Assembly: GCA_033065855.1 (NCBI GenBank) | Contig: JAVXUO010001779.1 | Span: 1-64,000, forward strand | Direction of reading: 5' to 3' | DNA from: Escallonia rubra | Lineage: Eukaryota; Streptophyta; Magnoliopsida; Escalloniales; Escalloniaceae | Length of the DNA: 64,000 nt | Shown here: positions 35,151-46,367 of the stretch, one piece after another | How positions within the stretch are numbered: position 1 is the stretch's first letter | How the letters are laid out: each line of letters begins with the position of its first letter | The notes under the pieces: model-generated | Database searches by the model: none | Told to the model about the DNA's origin: nothing | The model's input: only the letters and a program-made list of their open reading frames with translations | Made by a program: the position numbers and the translations under genes

Positions 35151-35651
35151 TGGAATATAAACCGGCATTGCCTATGCCAGCGGTCAGTGAGTCGGCCAAA
35201 ATAGTTAGATCGCCGGCGTAGAACGTGTTTTGGCGCTAAATTTTAGCGCTTATATTTTGGGGTGAAAATATGATCTATAACAGCACTGAATGTTTGACCG
35301 CCGGCTTAAAACGTCGCTATAGATCCTACAGCAGCGGTCATCTTGGAAGCGCCGTTGTAGCCCATGTATAGCAACGCCTTCGTGTGGCCGCCGGCATAGA
35401 GTGTCGCCTCAGATCACTTTTTTTTTGTAGTGATCCGTACAGAAAGGGACACTATGGTTGTACTTACAATTACAATATAAATCCCTTAATGAACTTGAAA
35501 ACAAATCCAATACCCGTTCTATAGGAAAAATTACAAGGTTACGAATAATAATTTCTTGCACTGCCATTGCCAGCATAAAAATTGAACAACTCGTTGACAA
35601 AGCCTACCCTGCTAGAAGTTGGCTATGATATCACAGTGAAAAAGGATTGGT

Positions 35652-35862
35652 CCAAGGCTTTGCAAGCATCTGGAGGACTTGAAACTAGTCGGGGAAGGAG
35701 ATCCGAGTGCAACCGTAGCAATGAAAAATAGTCGGGGATCGTTACTTAAACATCTGCACATGCAGCAAGAGAGAATTCCATGGCCATCACATGATCATCA
35801 GATGTCACACTTGGTTTCTCTAGTGCTGTAATTACAGTAATATGGCCCCTGTCAACAGTTGC
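35652..35862 (-). pseudogene. EPSPS: EPSP synthase C-terminal fragment, left arm
   Basis: EPSP synthase makes 5-enolpyruvylshikimate-3-phosphate in the plastid shikimate pathway. Reading the minus strand gives the same C-terminal pieces as the right arm (50024-50253): [18 protein letters not shown], and then, after a frame change, GCTRISFPD followed by FQVLQMLAKP. Here a stop replaces the residue after ADV and again after SFPD. Three codons (I-D-T) present in the right arm before SDDH are missing. About 65 of some 440 residues remain. Confidence 0.85.
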
Positions 35863-36205
35863 TGGTAAGTGAAATACAACCTAGATGCCAATGGTAGAAG
35901 ACAATGTCAACAAAGAGACAATGGGAAGGAGTTACAACTTGCAACATGGTTAGTATTAAATTGAACTACTAAGAATGGGAAATGGAAATCAGGTTAATGT
36001 CTGATATATACGAAAGAAATTTTGATCATCAGCAAGTTCCAAACTACCATCTGTCTACCAAGGATCTATGAAGGCCGACTGGTGAGATTTAATTATATAG
36101 GTACAAACACATGTTAACATCTATGCAAGACAATTTTCAGTTCATTTTTTACAAATGGCCTAAAGAAAATTCCAAGCTACTTGCAGAAAAAATAAACAGG
36201 GAACG

Positions 36206-37880
36206 GCAAGAATTAATTCATACAAGAAGATCTTGTCATTCCTGAAAGATTATGATCTATAAGAACAACAATTACCATAAAACATTTCAAAAGCATAATG
36301 TGACTAAACTTGAATTACACCAGCGGCATTAGCTGTAGGAGTCAATGGCTACATTAAAAGCTCCAGCATTTCCCAGGAAGAGTTGAATTTCGTCCCTAGA
36401 TTATTTACCGACTGGAAATACACAACCACAGCTCACCACAGTCGCTCGTTTATTTGCAACATCTTGTGCAGCTAGCACAAGAAACAAGCATGTAATGGAC
36501 GTCATCATGTTCAATAAATTGTCTACACCAGTTGTTCCCAGAAATATCATTGCAAGTGTCACGCAAGTTGCACACCAAATGTTTTTGCGCATAGCTGGAT
36601 TAAAAGAACATTAGGAAACTAGTGTTAATTATAGAAAGCAGAAAAATACCTAGGGCACCTATGAAAATGAACTATGATAAGAACGCTTGTGATCTTGAAA
36701 AGATTATGCCGCATTTCAAATGGGACTTCCAAAGAGCATATAGATGCAAATCCAACCATAACTGTGAGAACGAAACGTAGGAGCTGAAAGTGTTAACAAG
36801 ACTTGAAACATCCTAAAAGACGGCAGAGATTGTATTGTAGTTCCTCCAATTCTACACCCACATGCTGCTTCAGTCCCAGTGGTTTATTAAGACTTACTAA
36901 TTGTTAACAAGCATCTTGGTTGGTTACTTCACAGTCTTTGGTTCCCTGTCTGTTGATATCTTTTTACCAGAGCTCATTTCCTCCAAATAGGTGAAAACCA
37001 ATTTTCACAAAAAAAGTCCCTTTTGTCCCTGCCTGTTCTTTTAAAAGCTGCCACCTTCAAGCAGGGCACTTTTACATGAAAAATAAAAGAGAACTTGTCA
37101 ATCAAAGGACAAATATTCCCCGAGAAGAACGACAGCCTAACATACAAAGGCAAGAGCGAAACCAAGCAGCTACAAGCCTAGATCAAGTAGCCTCCATGTA
37201 TCTGTCACATCCCCGAGTAGTAGAAAATAACTGCCAAAGCGTTGAGACACTTTTAGCCGCTCATGTCCGAGAAACCAAAAGCAAATGCACGCTTCCGAAG
37301 CACTAGTAAACATCCAATAGATACAAGCAAACAAAAGAACTGAGTCACTCGTACTATAGTACAAGAAATGGAAAGATCCCAGCAAACTGAACACGATGGC
37401 ACCAACTAACTTAATGGCCAACAGGTACAAGAGCAATGGCAGCAGATTGTGGACCTCTGAACGGCTACCCAGTCAAGCAAAGGCACAAATTAAAAACATA
37501 TTTAAAAGGAACTCTTATGCATACCCTCTTTAGGGTACTTGCATTTTACAAACATATAGCTTTTAGACTCCAACAAATAGCGGATAATTACTCTTTATAG
37601 GATAAAAATGGCGTGCAAACATTAAGATATCTATAGGCACAAGATGAAAATTACAAAATTTAGCCTCGGACCTCGGGATATCATGCAGTATGCTAATTCT
37701 TTTGAGCATGAGCTTGCGATTATAACAGTCAAAGCTACGGTTATATGGCATGCACGCTATGGAGGAGGCCTAATGCTCCAGCATGTGGATCTCATGAGAT
37801 TTTATTTCCTAATCCTGGGTGTTAGCATCGACTCATTCCACGATCTACACGAATAACCCAATTGATTTTCAAGTTTTTAT
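36206..37880. other. Spacer between inverted arm and second CACTA, no gene recognised
   Basis: It holds several chance-length open frames. One on the minus strand (36401-36592) is hydrophobic and starts after an acceptor-like tccag, but I recognise no family. No element ends are seen. Confidence 0.4.
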
Positions 37881-38239
37881 CACCACAAGAAAATATGTAT
37901 TTGGCGACGGAGTTTTAGCGACGGAAGGTATTCCGTCGCTAAACATGTCTTTAAACGACGGAATATCCTGTCGTTAAAAATCCGTTGCAAAATACTATTA
38001 CTGACGGAAGACACCGTCGGTAAAAGTATTTTGCAATGGAGTTTTAACGGCGGACTTTTAGCGACGGACCTACCGTCGCTAAATATTTTTATAAAATTAG
38101 TAATTTTGAGTTTTTTTTTAAAATTATTTAAACGACGGAATAAAACCGTCGCTAAAAAGTCTGTCGCAAAAAGTCTTTATAATAAGACATTCACCGACGG
38201 AGTTTTAGCGACGGTGTTATTCCGTCGCTAAAGATCCTC

Positions 38240-39481
38240 CATTTAAAAACAGATCTGGTTTCTTTCTCTCTCCCCGTTCTCTCTCTGAATACCTGCTCTC
38301 ACCCACCCACCGCCGTTCTCACCTCCGGCGACCCTTCTCTACGGCGACCCAGCTCCGGCGACACTCCCGTCCCCCACCCGACGCCGCGCCACCAAGCCTT
38401 GCACTCCGGTCGTGCCACAAAGCCCTCCACTGTCGCCGCGCAACGAAACCCACCACTGCTGCCGCACCACCAACGCCGCCGCCGTCGTACCCACCTCGAG
38501 ATTTGTATGTCAATTGCCCTAAATTATCTGAATTTTTTGTTATTTTGTCTTCAATTTAGGTTACATGCCCTAAATTATGCCTGGTTTATTTAGATTTGTA
38601 TGTCAATTTAGGTTCAAATTTTTGTTAATTTGTCAATTGCCCTAAATTAGAGTACTCATCACTAATATACTAGTTATAGTTAGCTCTTTCGCAGATCAGC
38701 TTAAACTTCACCAACCTAGATTTAAGTGTAAATCCACCATTGATACCAATTTTGCCTGGTACAAGTGATGCAGTTAAACGAAATTTGGAGCTGTATTCTT
38801 GGTCAATGGATCATATCTTGATCTATACGTTGTCTTGGAGTTCACCATTGCGCCAGGATAAACAAAGACAATATTAAGTCGCCATCCAAGAAAAAGAAAT
38901 GAGAAAGCAACATTTAAATGTCAAGTCATGTGAATCTAATTTTGGGTTCCTCGAACTGCCAACTGGCAGGGGGATTGTGGACACTTGGCAAAGGGCAGTT
39001 GGGACTTGGGAGTTGACCCTTTGACTAGTATTGGACAAACAAGACAACAGAAGCTCCGTCACTCCAGAGATTTCAGCCTCATGGAGGTGACATTCATAGC
39101 CCAATACAAGATCATTTTTAGCATGCCCAGCCTGCATATACAACCCTTGGCTCAATTTAGAAACAAAAATAACAAGAACAAGAAGCTTGGTGTGCATAAA
39201 AGAAACATCAAACAAGAGAAGAGAAAACCTAAGACTATTTCTCAAGGTCTAGTCCAAAAATGGCAGATCCCCATAACGCACTTGAATGATGAAGATAGGC
39301 AATCTCAAGTCTCAGAAAGCAGGCAGAAAAGAATACAAGCACATACTCATTACTAGATCTAAGTCAAGCCTCCCACTACTTAAATGTAACAGTTCCAATG
39401 TAGAGCAACAAATAGCTGGGGTTTTGACTGCCAACATAAACTTATTACTAAGGTGTTCAAATTCCCCGATACACTCAATTC
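38240..39481. other. CACTA interior left part, unrecognised
   Basis: A GC-rich stretch (38280-38500, rich in ccgccg and ccggcgac) resembles a 5' UTR or first exon but has no recognisable protein. A short repeated text around tgccctaaattat (38515-38640) follows. The rest is anonymous. Confidence 0.4.
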
Positions 39482-40014
39482 TTAGGCTGATTTGGTATAG
39501 AAACGGATGCCAACAGCAACACCTAAGATTGCCAGGGGAACTAAGAACTGTAGAAGCTTGATGATGAACTCTGATGTCTTGTCCTGGTTGTAGTGAGGCT
39601 GCTTGGGATGAGTGTAAGTGGTCTTGGAGGGGATGGTTGCTGTGTCAATTTCGCCCACAAAGAATTCGTCCATCATTGCTCTTGCACTGCTACTATGGCC
39701 GACATCCTCAAAATCATCAGTTGCGTCCTTTCCTGCACGACACACCATTAGGAGCATTGGACCGAAATCTAGATACACATATAAGTTGGCTTCAATTCGT
39801 TCCCAGGACATCAGCTTCTTCAACAGTCAAGAGTCCAAAGTTAAGACTTGAAAACTTAAAGCAAACTTCCATGTGCGAGAAGATAAACATATCGTTACAC
39901 TTGAAACAGAAACATCAGCGTCTAATTAATCCTACAACATAATGTACCTGTGGCTGACAACAAAACCTCATCACCACCAGGATGATCATCCAAGAACTTT
40001 GTCACGTCATATAC
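39482..40014 (-). pseudogene. Cytochrome b5, last two exons captured in CACTA
   Basis: Cytochrome b5 is a tail-anchored ER haem protein that passes electrons to desaturases and hydroxylases. Exon 39948-40014 reads VYDVTKFLDDHPGGDEVLLS and ends at a GT donor. After a 215-bp intron, exon 39482-39732 reads KDATDDFEDVGHSSSARAMM, a linker, and the membrane anchor LLQFLVPLAILGVAVGIRF before the TAA at 39482. Both haem ligands (H of HPGG and H of VGHSS) are kept. The two exons splice in frame with no stop. The first exon (N-terminal third) is absent from the element. The piece is therefore incomplete but remarkably undamaged, pointing to a recent capture. It runs opposite to the B3 gene fragment. 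Confidence 0.9.
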
Positions 40015-40924
40015 CTGTTCCAACACAATAGAATTTAAACGGGTATAGAACTTTAGGAAATTAGCGAGAAATCATAAGCCATTCTCCCATAAGGCTAGCA
40101 GCTGCTCTATTAAACAGTAAACACTAAACAAAAGACATGGAGCTAAAACAAAAACATTAGGAGCCTCCAAATACTGCATTCTGGGTCAGCCTCCATCACA
40201 AAATTTTAGACATTCCAAAAAGGCCATCCAAACAAAGGGTACGCACGGTTGCTTTGATCACAGCTTTAATTTAAAATTCACAGTTTTAACTTCATAACTG
40301 CATTCTAGTAGTGATATTGTTTTTGACTTCTTTGTAGAAAATGTACGATCTTTTTTCAGTTTCACTATTCAATTCAGGCAATCAGAACCTTCCAAACAAG
40401 ATATTTGAATCCTATATTTGCATAGTTTGAAATGAAAAGTGCTCTGTCATTATTACATTGTTCTTTTTTGACTGGCTCTATGATTCAACTTTACAAGTCG
40501 CATAAACAGAATCGATAACCTATTGCATAACATAATTAAGAAAGCTTGAGGATCAGGCATAATTAAATATTGATAGAAATCACAACTATTTTCCAGCTAT
40601 ATAGACCTCCCACCAGGACCTCTATGTATAGACTACCTAAATCTTAACTAACGCTATGTATAGACTACCTAAATCGGCAACTTCCTCTCTAAATTCCACA
40701 TCGCAGCCACGTTAATACCTTCCGTGACATAGGTGGCTATTTGGGTGGTGAAATGATGATGTGCGTAGTTGAGATTTTTGTGGTAGTCATTTTAGCTACA
40801 ACTCACTGTGGATCTGTTTTTTTAGCATCACTTTAACATAATTTGATAGATTTAATTCAGCTATGAAATTGATGCTCGTCGATTGAATAATCATCGATTG
40901 GTTTTTCATGTTAAAGTAGGTTAA
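40015..40924. other. CACTA interior between captured genes
   Basis: AT-rich, with no coding region recognised. I searched it for a cytochrome b5 first exon on the minus strand and found none. Confidence 0.45.
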
Positions 40925-41361
40925 ATGGCTTCTGCTTCGGTGAACAGGGACGTTTCAGTCAACAGGCACTTCTTCAAGGTCATGATGCCTGGTTTTCATA
41001 CATAACTTGTATGTCATCCCGCTTTCTCTATGTTTTCGTGTGTGTTAAAAGTTTTATCTTTGGTTAAAAACTTACATGTCTTACTGTATTATGAATATGT
41101 TAGGCCATACCGGTAGCATTTTGGCGATTGCTTACCACATTGAGATTTGAAGCAACTTTAACCAGCCGCAAGGGGTCATGGCTTGTTAAATTGAAGAAGA
41201 AGGTTGGCCAAGAGGTTCTTTGCTTCGAAGAGGGTTGGAACGAATTCGTGCAACAACATGACCTCCATCTAGGAGACTTTGTAGTCTTTCAACACATGGG
41301 GCAAATGCGTTTTCAAGTCAGCGTGTTTGATCAAAGCACTTGTGAAAAGCCTTTCCCCTAA
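40925..41361 (+). pseudogene. B3-domain (REM-type) transcription factor, captured, with one stop
   Basis: B3 domains are plant-specific DNA-binding domains. Exon 1 (40925-41008) begins MASASVNRDVSV and reads HFFKVMMPGFHT, then an in-frame TAA where this family has lysine (HTKL). The donor gtatgt follows. Exon 2 (41104-41361) begins after ttag and reads AIPVAFWRLLTTL, then SRKGSWLVKL, CFEEGWNEFVQQHDLHLGDF and VVFQHMG, and ends with TAA. Together they make a single B3 domain of about 110 residues; REM proteins often have several. The single stop and the location inside the transposon make it a pseudogene. A shortened product starting in exon 2 cannot be excluded. Confidence 0.85.
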
Positions 41362-41885
41362 TGTTGAACTCTGAGGCGTAATTAGACAATATTTTAAATT
41401 AATCGCATCGGATATGTACATTTTGAACAATGTTGTGAACATTGACTATTTGTTTGATAATTTTAGGTTGTTAATTGTGATTATTGATCGATGATTTGTT
41501 AATCGATGATTTTAGATTGTTAATCGTGCATTTGATATATTGGGATTGTTGACGGAGGATGGAACCCAATTGGTTTGAATTTTTTATTATAGGTTTGGGC
41601 ATTAAAAAATTAAAAAATGACTTTAACTTTTAGCGACGGATTAATTCCGTCGCTAAACATTTTATCCCGTCGCTAATTTTGTAAAAAAGAAAATAAATTA
41701 AAGTACGTAAAACATAATTAGCGACGGATATTCCGTCACTAATTCAGAAATAAATCCGTCGCCAAAAGTTCTATATTAGACGACGGATTTTATAATTCCG
41801 TCGCAAAACTTTTAGCAACGGCCTTTTATACGAGGGACTTTTAGCGACGGTAATTCCGTCGCTAAAGACCTTATTCCTTGTAGTG

Positions 41886-43914
41886 TATTCACTATTAAAA
41901 GCCTGGCAAAATGGCATGCTTCAAGTTTACTATCTAACATCAATCCGAACGATATCAACTGCCAAGTGAAATGAACTCTAGTGCACATAACATGATGCAG
42001 TTTGAATAACTTTTTGTGTTTTGATGAGTAAGCCAAGCGAGATTACAAATCAGAACACATTATCGATAATCCCAGCCCAAATTGTGTAATCTATAACTTC
42101 CAACGACATGTTAATTTATAATTGAGCTATTGAACATCCACATAACACCCATAGGCGCCCTAAGGTAACAAACCATAAGCAATATTCGAAAACCATAGTG
42201 TAAGTTGCAGAAAAAAGCGTCTCAGAGAATAAAAACTCTATCTCAATCTTATGGATGGATTTCCAATGTCTAATCCAAGTTTACCTTTACAAAAAAGGAT
42301 TACTCTAGGATCTGAAACAGTACATGAAAGTTTGACGTAATCCCAACTTGTTAATCATCACTCTATGTGAATGATGTACAATCCACGAAAAAAGAAGGCA
42401 CATTTCTAAACTACAACGTTTGAACTTGTTACACTAAAGCACAAACCTTATACATAGATGTTAACTACACCACCGCATTTATGTTACTAAAAAGTGTCGC
42501 TAATTCATGTTTAAGCTACAAAAGGGCACGAAATTATCCAAGAACGGACACGCATGCACGTGTGTGCGTACCTGGAGAGGGCAACGAGAAGGAGAATGCG
42601 TTTGGAAGGAGACTTGGAACCAGTCAATCAGATAATGAATCAACCGAATTATGAGTTCTTGCCAAACAAGGCCGATAACTTTGAATAGCATGCTCCATTG
42701 ATCCATCAGACCATCACTATGCATAATCGATCAACTCGGAGTTGATAACAAAAAGTTGGTTGAATGACAAATTCTGGTGTCAATCTTTGGTAAAATTGAG
42801 CCACATCTGTTTGTCAAAGAGTTTTGAGGAAAGTGAGCTTCTTTTGACCACTCAGAATGCAATGGAAATGCCATTCATGGCTGCAAATGAAGATCAACAT
42901 TTTCCAGTTGACGGGTTGGTGAGTAGTGAAGATTGCATGCAAGGGGGGCATATTTGCAAGCCAACAATGGCTGAAAACAAAAAATAATTAGCCCCTTCCG
43001 CCGATAAAATAATAGACACAGAGTAATAATGTCAGTTCTGAATATTTTAAGAAGCCATCGATGGCTTTTGATTTCAAGCAACCAACCCACTTTAAATGAA
43101 TTTTATCATCTTGACATCACAAATATTGGCAAGAAAAGCGAGTTATCAAAGCCTCTTTTGACAAAAGCAATTTAATATCCACACTGGCTTTGTGGATCTC
43201 ACCAATACAATTAAAAGAATGTCCTTTCAAGGAAAGGCCTATCTAAAATGTTTTCTCTAAGAACTGGCATTTAGGCCTAAAGTAGAGACAAAGTGAAGAG
43301 CAGAGACAAGAAATCCGGACTCCATCCCATGAAAGAGATATACTAATACGATAAGGGAGAAGTAGGAATTATTCTTAGATCTACCATTGAAGCTGTAAGA
43401 TTTCTGGTCTCTGCGTATTCCCTTCTTTTATATGTGAAAATATTAAACAGGCAAAAAGCGCACAAATTTCCGTAATAATCTAACATTTGCTTTGATTCAC
43501 GGCTTTCAATACAATTATTGAACACTTAATGATTAATGTCAAAAACAGCCTAATTTCCATGGATCTTCTTCCAACTTATTGTTCCTTTATAACTTCACAT
43601 ATTTGGATACACCACAGAAGATTCAAACCTGAGAAACTGCAGAGCTGTGGCAGTGCTAATATTCATAATTGGGAACTCTTTAGAGATATCTCACTGGATG
43701 TTGCAGGTTCACAAGACCACCGTGAAGTTTGTTCATATGCATGACGCGTTAGTAAGAAGATCTTAACACTTATCCGCCTTTAGAATGCAACTTAGTTCTC
43801 ATGACAGACAACATATGTCTGAAACGGCAGGAAAGGGGTAGTGAAACAAAGAAATGAGTAAGTACGAAAGAAATCTTGAAATCTTGGTTTATCGTTGCAT
43901 ACAGTGGTTGCACC
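41886..43914. other. Intergenic, possible stray retroelement piece at 42742-42990
   Basis: Mostly anonymous AT-rich DNA. At 42742-42990 (+) an open stretch ends with a phrase (ICKPTMAENKK) that resembles VCKPILAESKK in the interior of the LTR element at 44155-46960, with matching DNA around tttgcaagcc. It may be a diverged fragment of the same family. The rest, including the 3' flank of the LIP2 pseudogene, shows nothing. Confidence 0.4.
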
Positions 43915-44154
43915 TCATTCAGTCTTGCTGGTACTTGACAATTTTGATGCAGCATCTTTCCAAATAATACTTGTATAACCAAATAATCTAGCAAAACAAG
44001 AAATCAACTGCTCATCAATAACTTCTTCAGCAGGAAGCGTCTCATTTGTCTCTCTTTTGAATCTCTTTTGAAGGATGTAACTTCTTTATCTGCAATCCCA
44101 CGTGGCACAACGTGCTTAAAGTAACTTAAATCGGGATCAATGTTGAATGCCAAC

Positions 44155-44746
44155 TGTTTGCACCACAAAATATATTTTTTACTAATAAGTTCACTTTGAT
44201 TAAATGCTACTAAATGACATTTACTTTTTGTTATTTCTGAAGAAATAATGGAAGATTCAAGAAGTGAAAGAAACCAACTTCTGAAATGTGTCCCTGTTGA
44301 TAAAGGTTAAGTGTGGTTGGTTACTTATTAGTGGGTAGTTATTTTCTAAGTGGGTAGAGTGGGTAGTTTCTTGTAATGGTAGTTATTTTCTACAAAGCTT
44401 CTAGTATATATAGTGGGTCAAAGAAGAATGAAGAACACACACAATCAATCATCAACTAGATAAATTAGTCTTTTTCTTTCTTTAGTTTAGAGGCTTTTGC
44501 TGCCATCGATAGGAAGTTCATTTTCCAGACTTGGAAACATTGTTGTGTAACTATTCACAATCAATCGAAGCTCTCTTTGTCATTTATGGGCGTGCAGTCT
44601 TTTACATGCAATTTCCATCTCTTTGTCAAAGTTTCTCGCTTTCAGGGAAGTCCCCAGGCCCGAGGGGCAAAAAAGATCCCGCACTTTTAGTCGGTCGTGC
44701 CGCCGGCGCACCGATCGATAGTGAGTTTGTCCAGCAGCGCAAACAT
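44155..44746 (+). repeat. Left LTR of the 44-47 kb element
   Basis: 592 bp, from TGTTTGCACCAC to GCGCAAACA. It contains a TATA-like tatatatag near 44405, placed as an LTR promoter would be. It matches 46368-46960 with scattered differences. Confidence 0.92.
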
Positions 44747-46137
44747 TGGCACGCCCGGTGGGACCTTGTACCTAAAAGTGGGAAATGCCAACAATATGTT
44801 TCCAAGCAGTTTCTTGGAATTTCAGGCTCGATTTGATGAATTAAGGGCCGATTTTTGGATAAATTTGATGAAATGCCGTACTTCGGCATCATTAGTACCT
44901 AGAAATTTTAAACCATTGTCTCTTTCATTTTATATGAAGTCGACAGTGGATGATTTAATAGAATTTTGGTATGATCTAATGGATTGCATTGATGCAAACC
45001 ATGGTCAGTCTGTTCTACCATTGATTTTGGTAGATACCTCAAATGAATTACATCGGTTTGAAAACTATATTAAAAACTTGATGGGAATAGATCATCCATC
45101 CTTTTTAGAGGATGTAGATGATGAATTAAAAAAATGCTGGGCTTTGATTCACAGAGTTGGATGGATGAGGAAAGAAGATGAATTGCTCCTTTCCATGTTT
45201 GTGGGGGGTGAAAATTTAGAAGCCGATAGTTATTCTTTGAATAATGAAAATAAAATAATGCCAAACATGGCTGAAACAAAACAGCAGTTGAAAGATGAAA
45301 GCAACCAATTCATGGTTACTAAAAATTGCATGACTAACTATCAAGAAGAGTCGTTGCACAATTGTCAACTTCAAGTGTTGTCTCCAGACAATTCAAGTGA
45401 GTTATTCGATGAATTGCGTGAAAAGTGCTTATCGTGGGGAAATCATTTGAATGCATTTATACAACTAGCTAAAACTTACACCAAAAGTGGTGTAAGTAAT
45501 TTTTGTGAAATCGATATTGTGCCAAAAATGGCTGAAAAAGTTTAACAACCATGTTCATTCTCATATGCGATTGATATGTCAAAAGGAGATTCAATCGATA
45601 TGGCTGGGGAGCAAGTTTGCAAGCCTATTTTGGCTGAAAGCAAAAAAGAGTCCTTTTCATGCGGCGAGTATAGCAAGCCAACCATGATTGTCGATTTAAA
45701 ATTCTCCACTGTTGGTGAAGTTGAAGTTTTTAACACCGCAAAAAATGATGAAAAACATGCATTTTGGGAGCCAATCGATGTTATATTTTTTGGAGAAAGA
45801 TACCCTATTTGGGTTTGTGGAGCACGCCAAGGTAGAGTATTAATTCAATGGTTATTAAGAATAACAAATATAACCAAATATTATTTATTTTATTTTTATC
45901 CATACACTTTGAATTAAAAATGCTCAATCGATTGGCTTATCAGTAGTCATTTTATATACTGATTGGGTTAATGGCTTGACCAAAAATGGTCTTCATTTAG
46001 TTAGTAGCTTAACCAAAAATGGTCATGATTTGTGTAATGGCTTGACCAACTATGGTCATTGACACCGGTACATAGAGAGCAAAAGTCAATCGATGGCTAA
46101 TAGATAGCAAAATGCTCTCACTTTGAAGAATACAAGT

Positions 46138-46308
46138 CTATCGATCGTGAAAGACTATCGATCGTGAAATACTATCGATCATGAAAGGCTATCGATCGTA
46201 AAAGGCTATATATCGATCGTGAAAGGCTATCGATCGTAAAATACTATCGATCATGAAAGGCTATATATCGATCGTGAAAGTCTATCGATATTGTGAAAAT
46301 ACTACCGA
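46138..46308 (+). repeat. Short tandem repeats based on ctatcgatcgtgaaa
   Basis: About ten imperfect units of 14-20 bp, each centred on atcgatcgt or atcgatcat and followed by gaaa or aaaa. They lie in the interior of the LTR element, shortly before the polypurine tract. Function unknown. Confidence 0.85.
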
Positions 46309-46367
46309 TTTAAAGACATGGCTCTTCGCAATTTCCAAGCATTCAATTGCTTGAGCCAGGGGGGCAA

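Larger units (their letters stand above)
29798..35432. mobile_element. CACTA (En/Spm) DNA transposon, 5.6 kb, with nested insertions
   Basis: The left end is CACTACAAGGAAAAA, and the right end read inverted is CACTACAAAAAAAAA. A 3-bp target duplication ATC lies at 29795-29797 and 35433-35435. Subterminal GC-rich repeats of the type gccggcggtc and tatgccggcg fill about 29815-30380 and 35160-35410 in both orientations, as expected for transposase-binding arrays. The uninterrupted target is preserved at 50470 in the paralogous arm. Inside are a transposase-type exon (32220-32519, minus), a hAT element (30691-31919) and a LINE tail (32872-33216). No catalytic TNP2-like transposase was found, so the element is non-autonomous or decayed. 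Confidence 0.95.
29375..36205. repeat. Inverted duplication, left arm (split by CACTA element)
   Basis: The reverse complement of this arm, without 29798-35432, matches 49376-50895. Matches include gcgtttgatcgtaacaaag on the outer side, both sides of the CACTA insertion, the EPSPS tail, and the inner end near 36205. The arms are about 1.2-1.5 kb of shared sequence, 13 kb apart. The right arm has an extra 320 bp near 49621-49942. Confidence 0.88.
37881..41885. mobile_element. CACTA DNA transposon, 4.0 kb, carrying host gene fragments
   Basis: The left end is CACCACAAGAAAATA, and the right end read inverted is CACTACAAGGAATAA. A 3-bp target duplication TAT lies at 37878-37880 and 41886-41888. 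Both ends carry arrays of the subterminal motif ttagcgacgg/ccgtcgctaa (37905-38235 and 41625-41870) in both orientations. No transposase was found. The interior holds cytochrome b5 exons (minus) and a two-exon B3-domain gene (plus), plus a GC-rich block at 38280-38500. This fits transduplication, the known habit of CACTA elements of picking up host genes. It is a different family from the element at 29798, judging by its subterminal motif. Confidence 0.93.
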
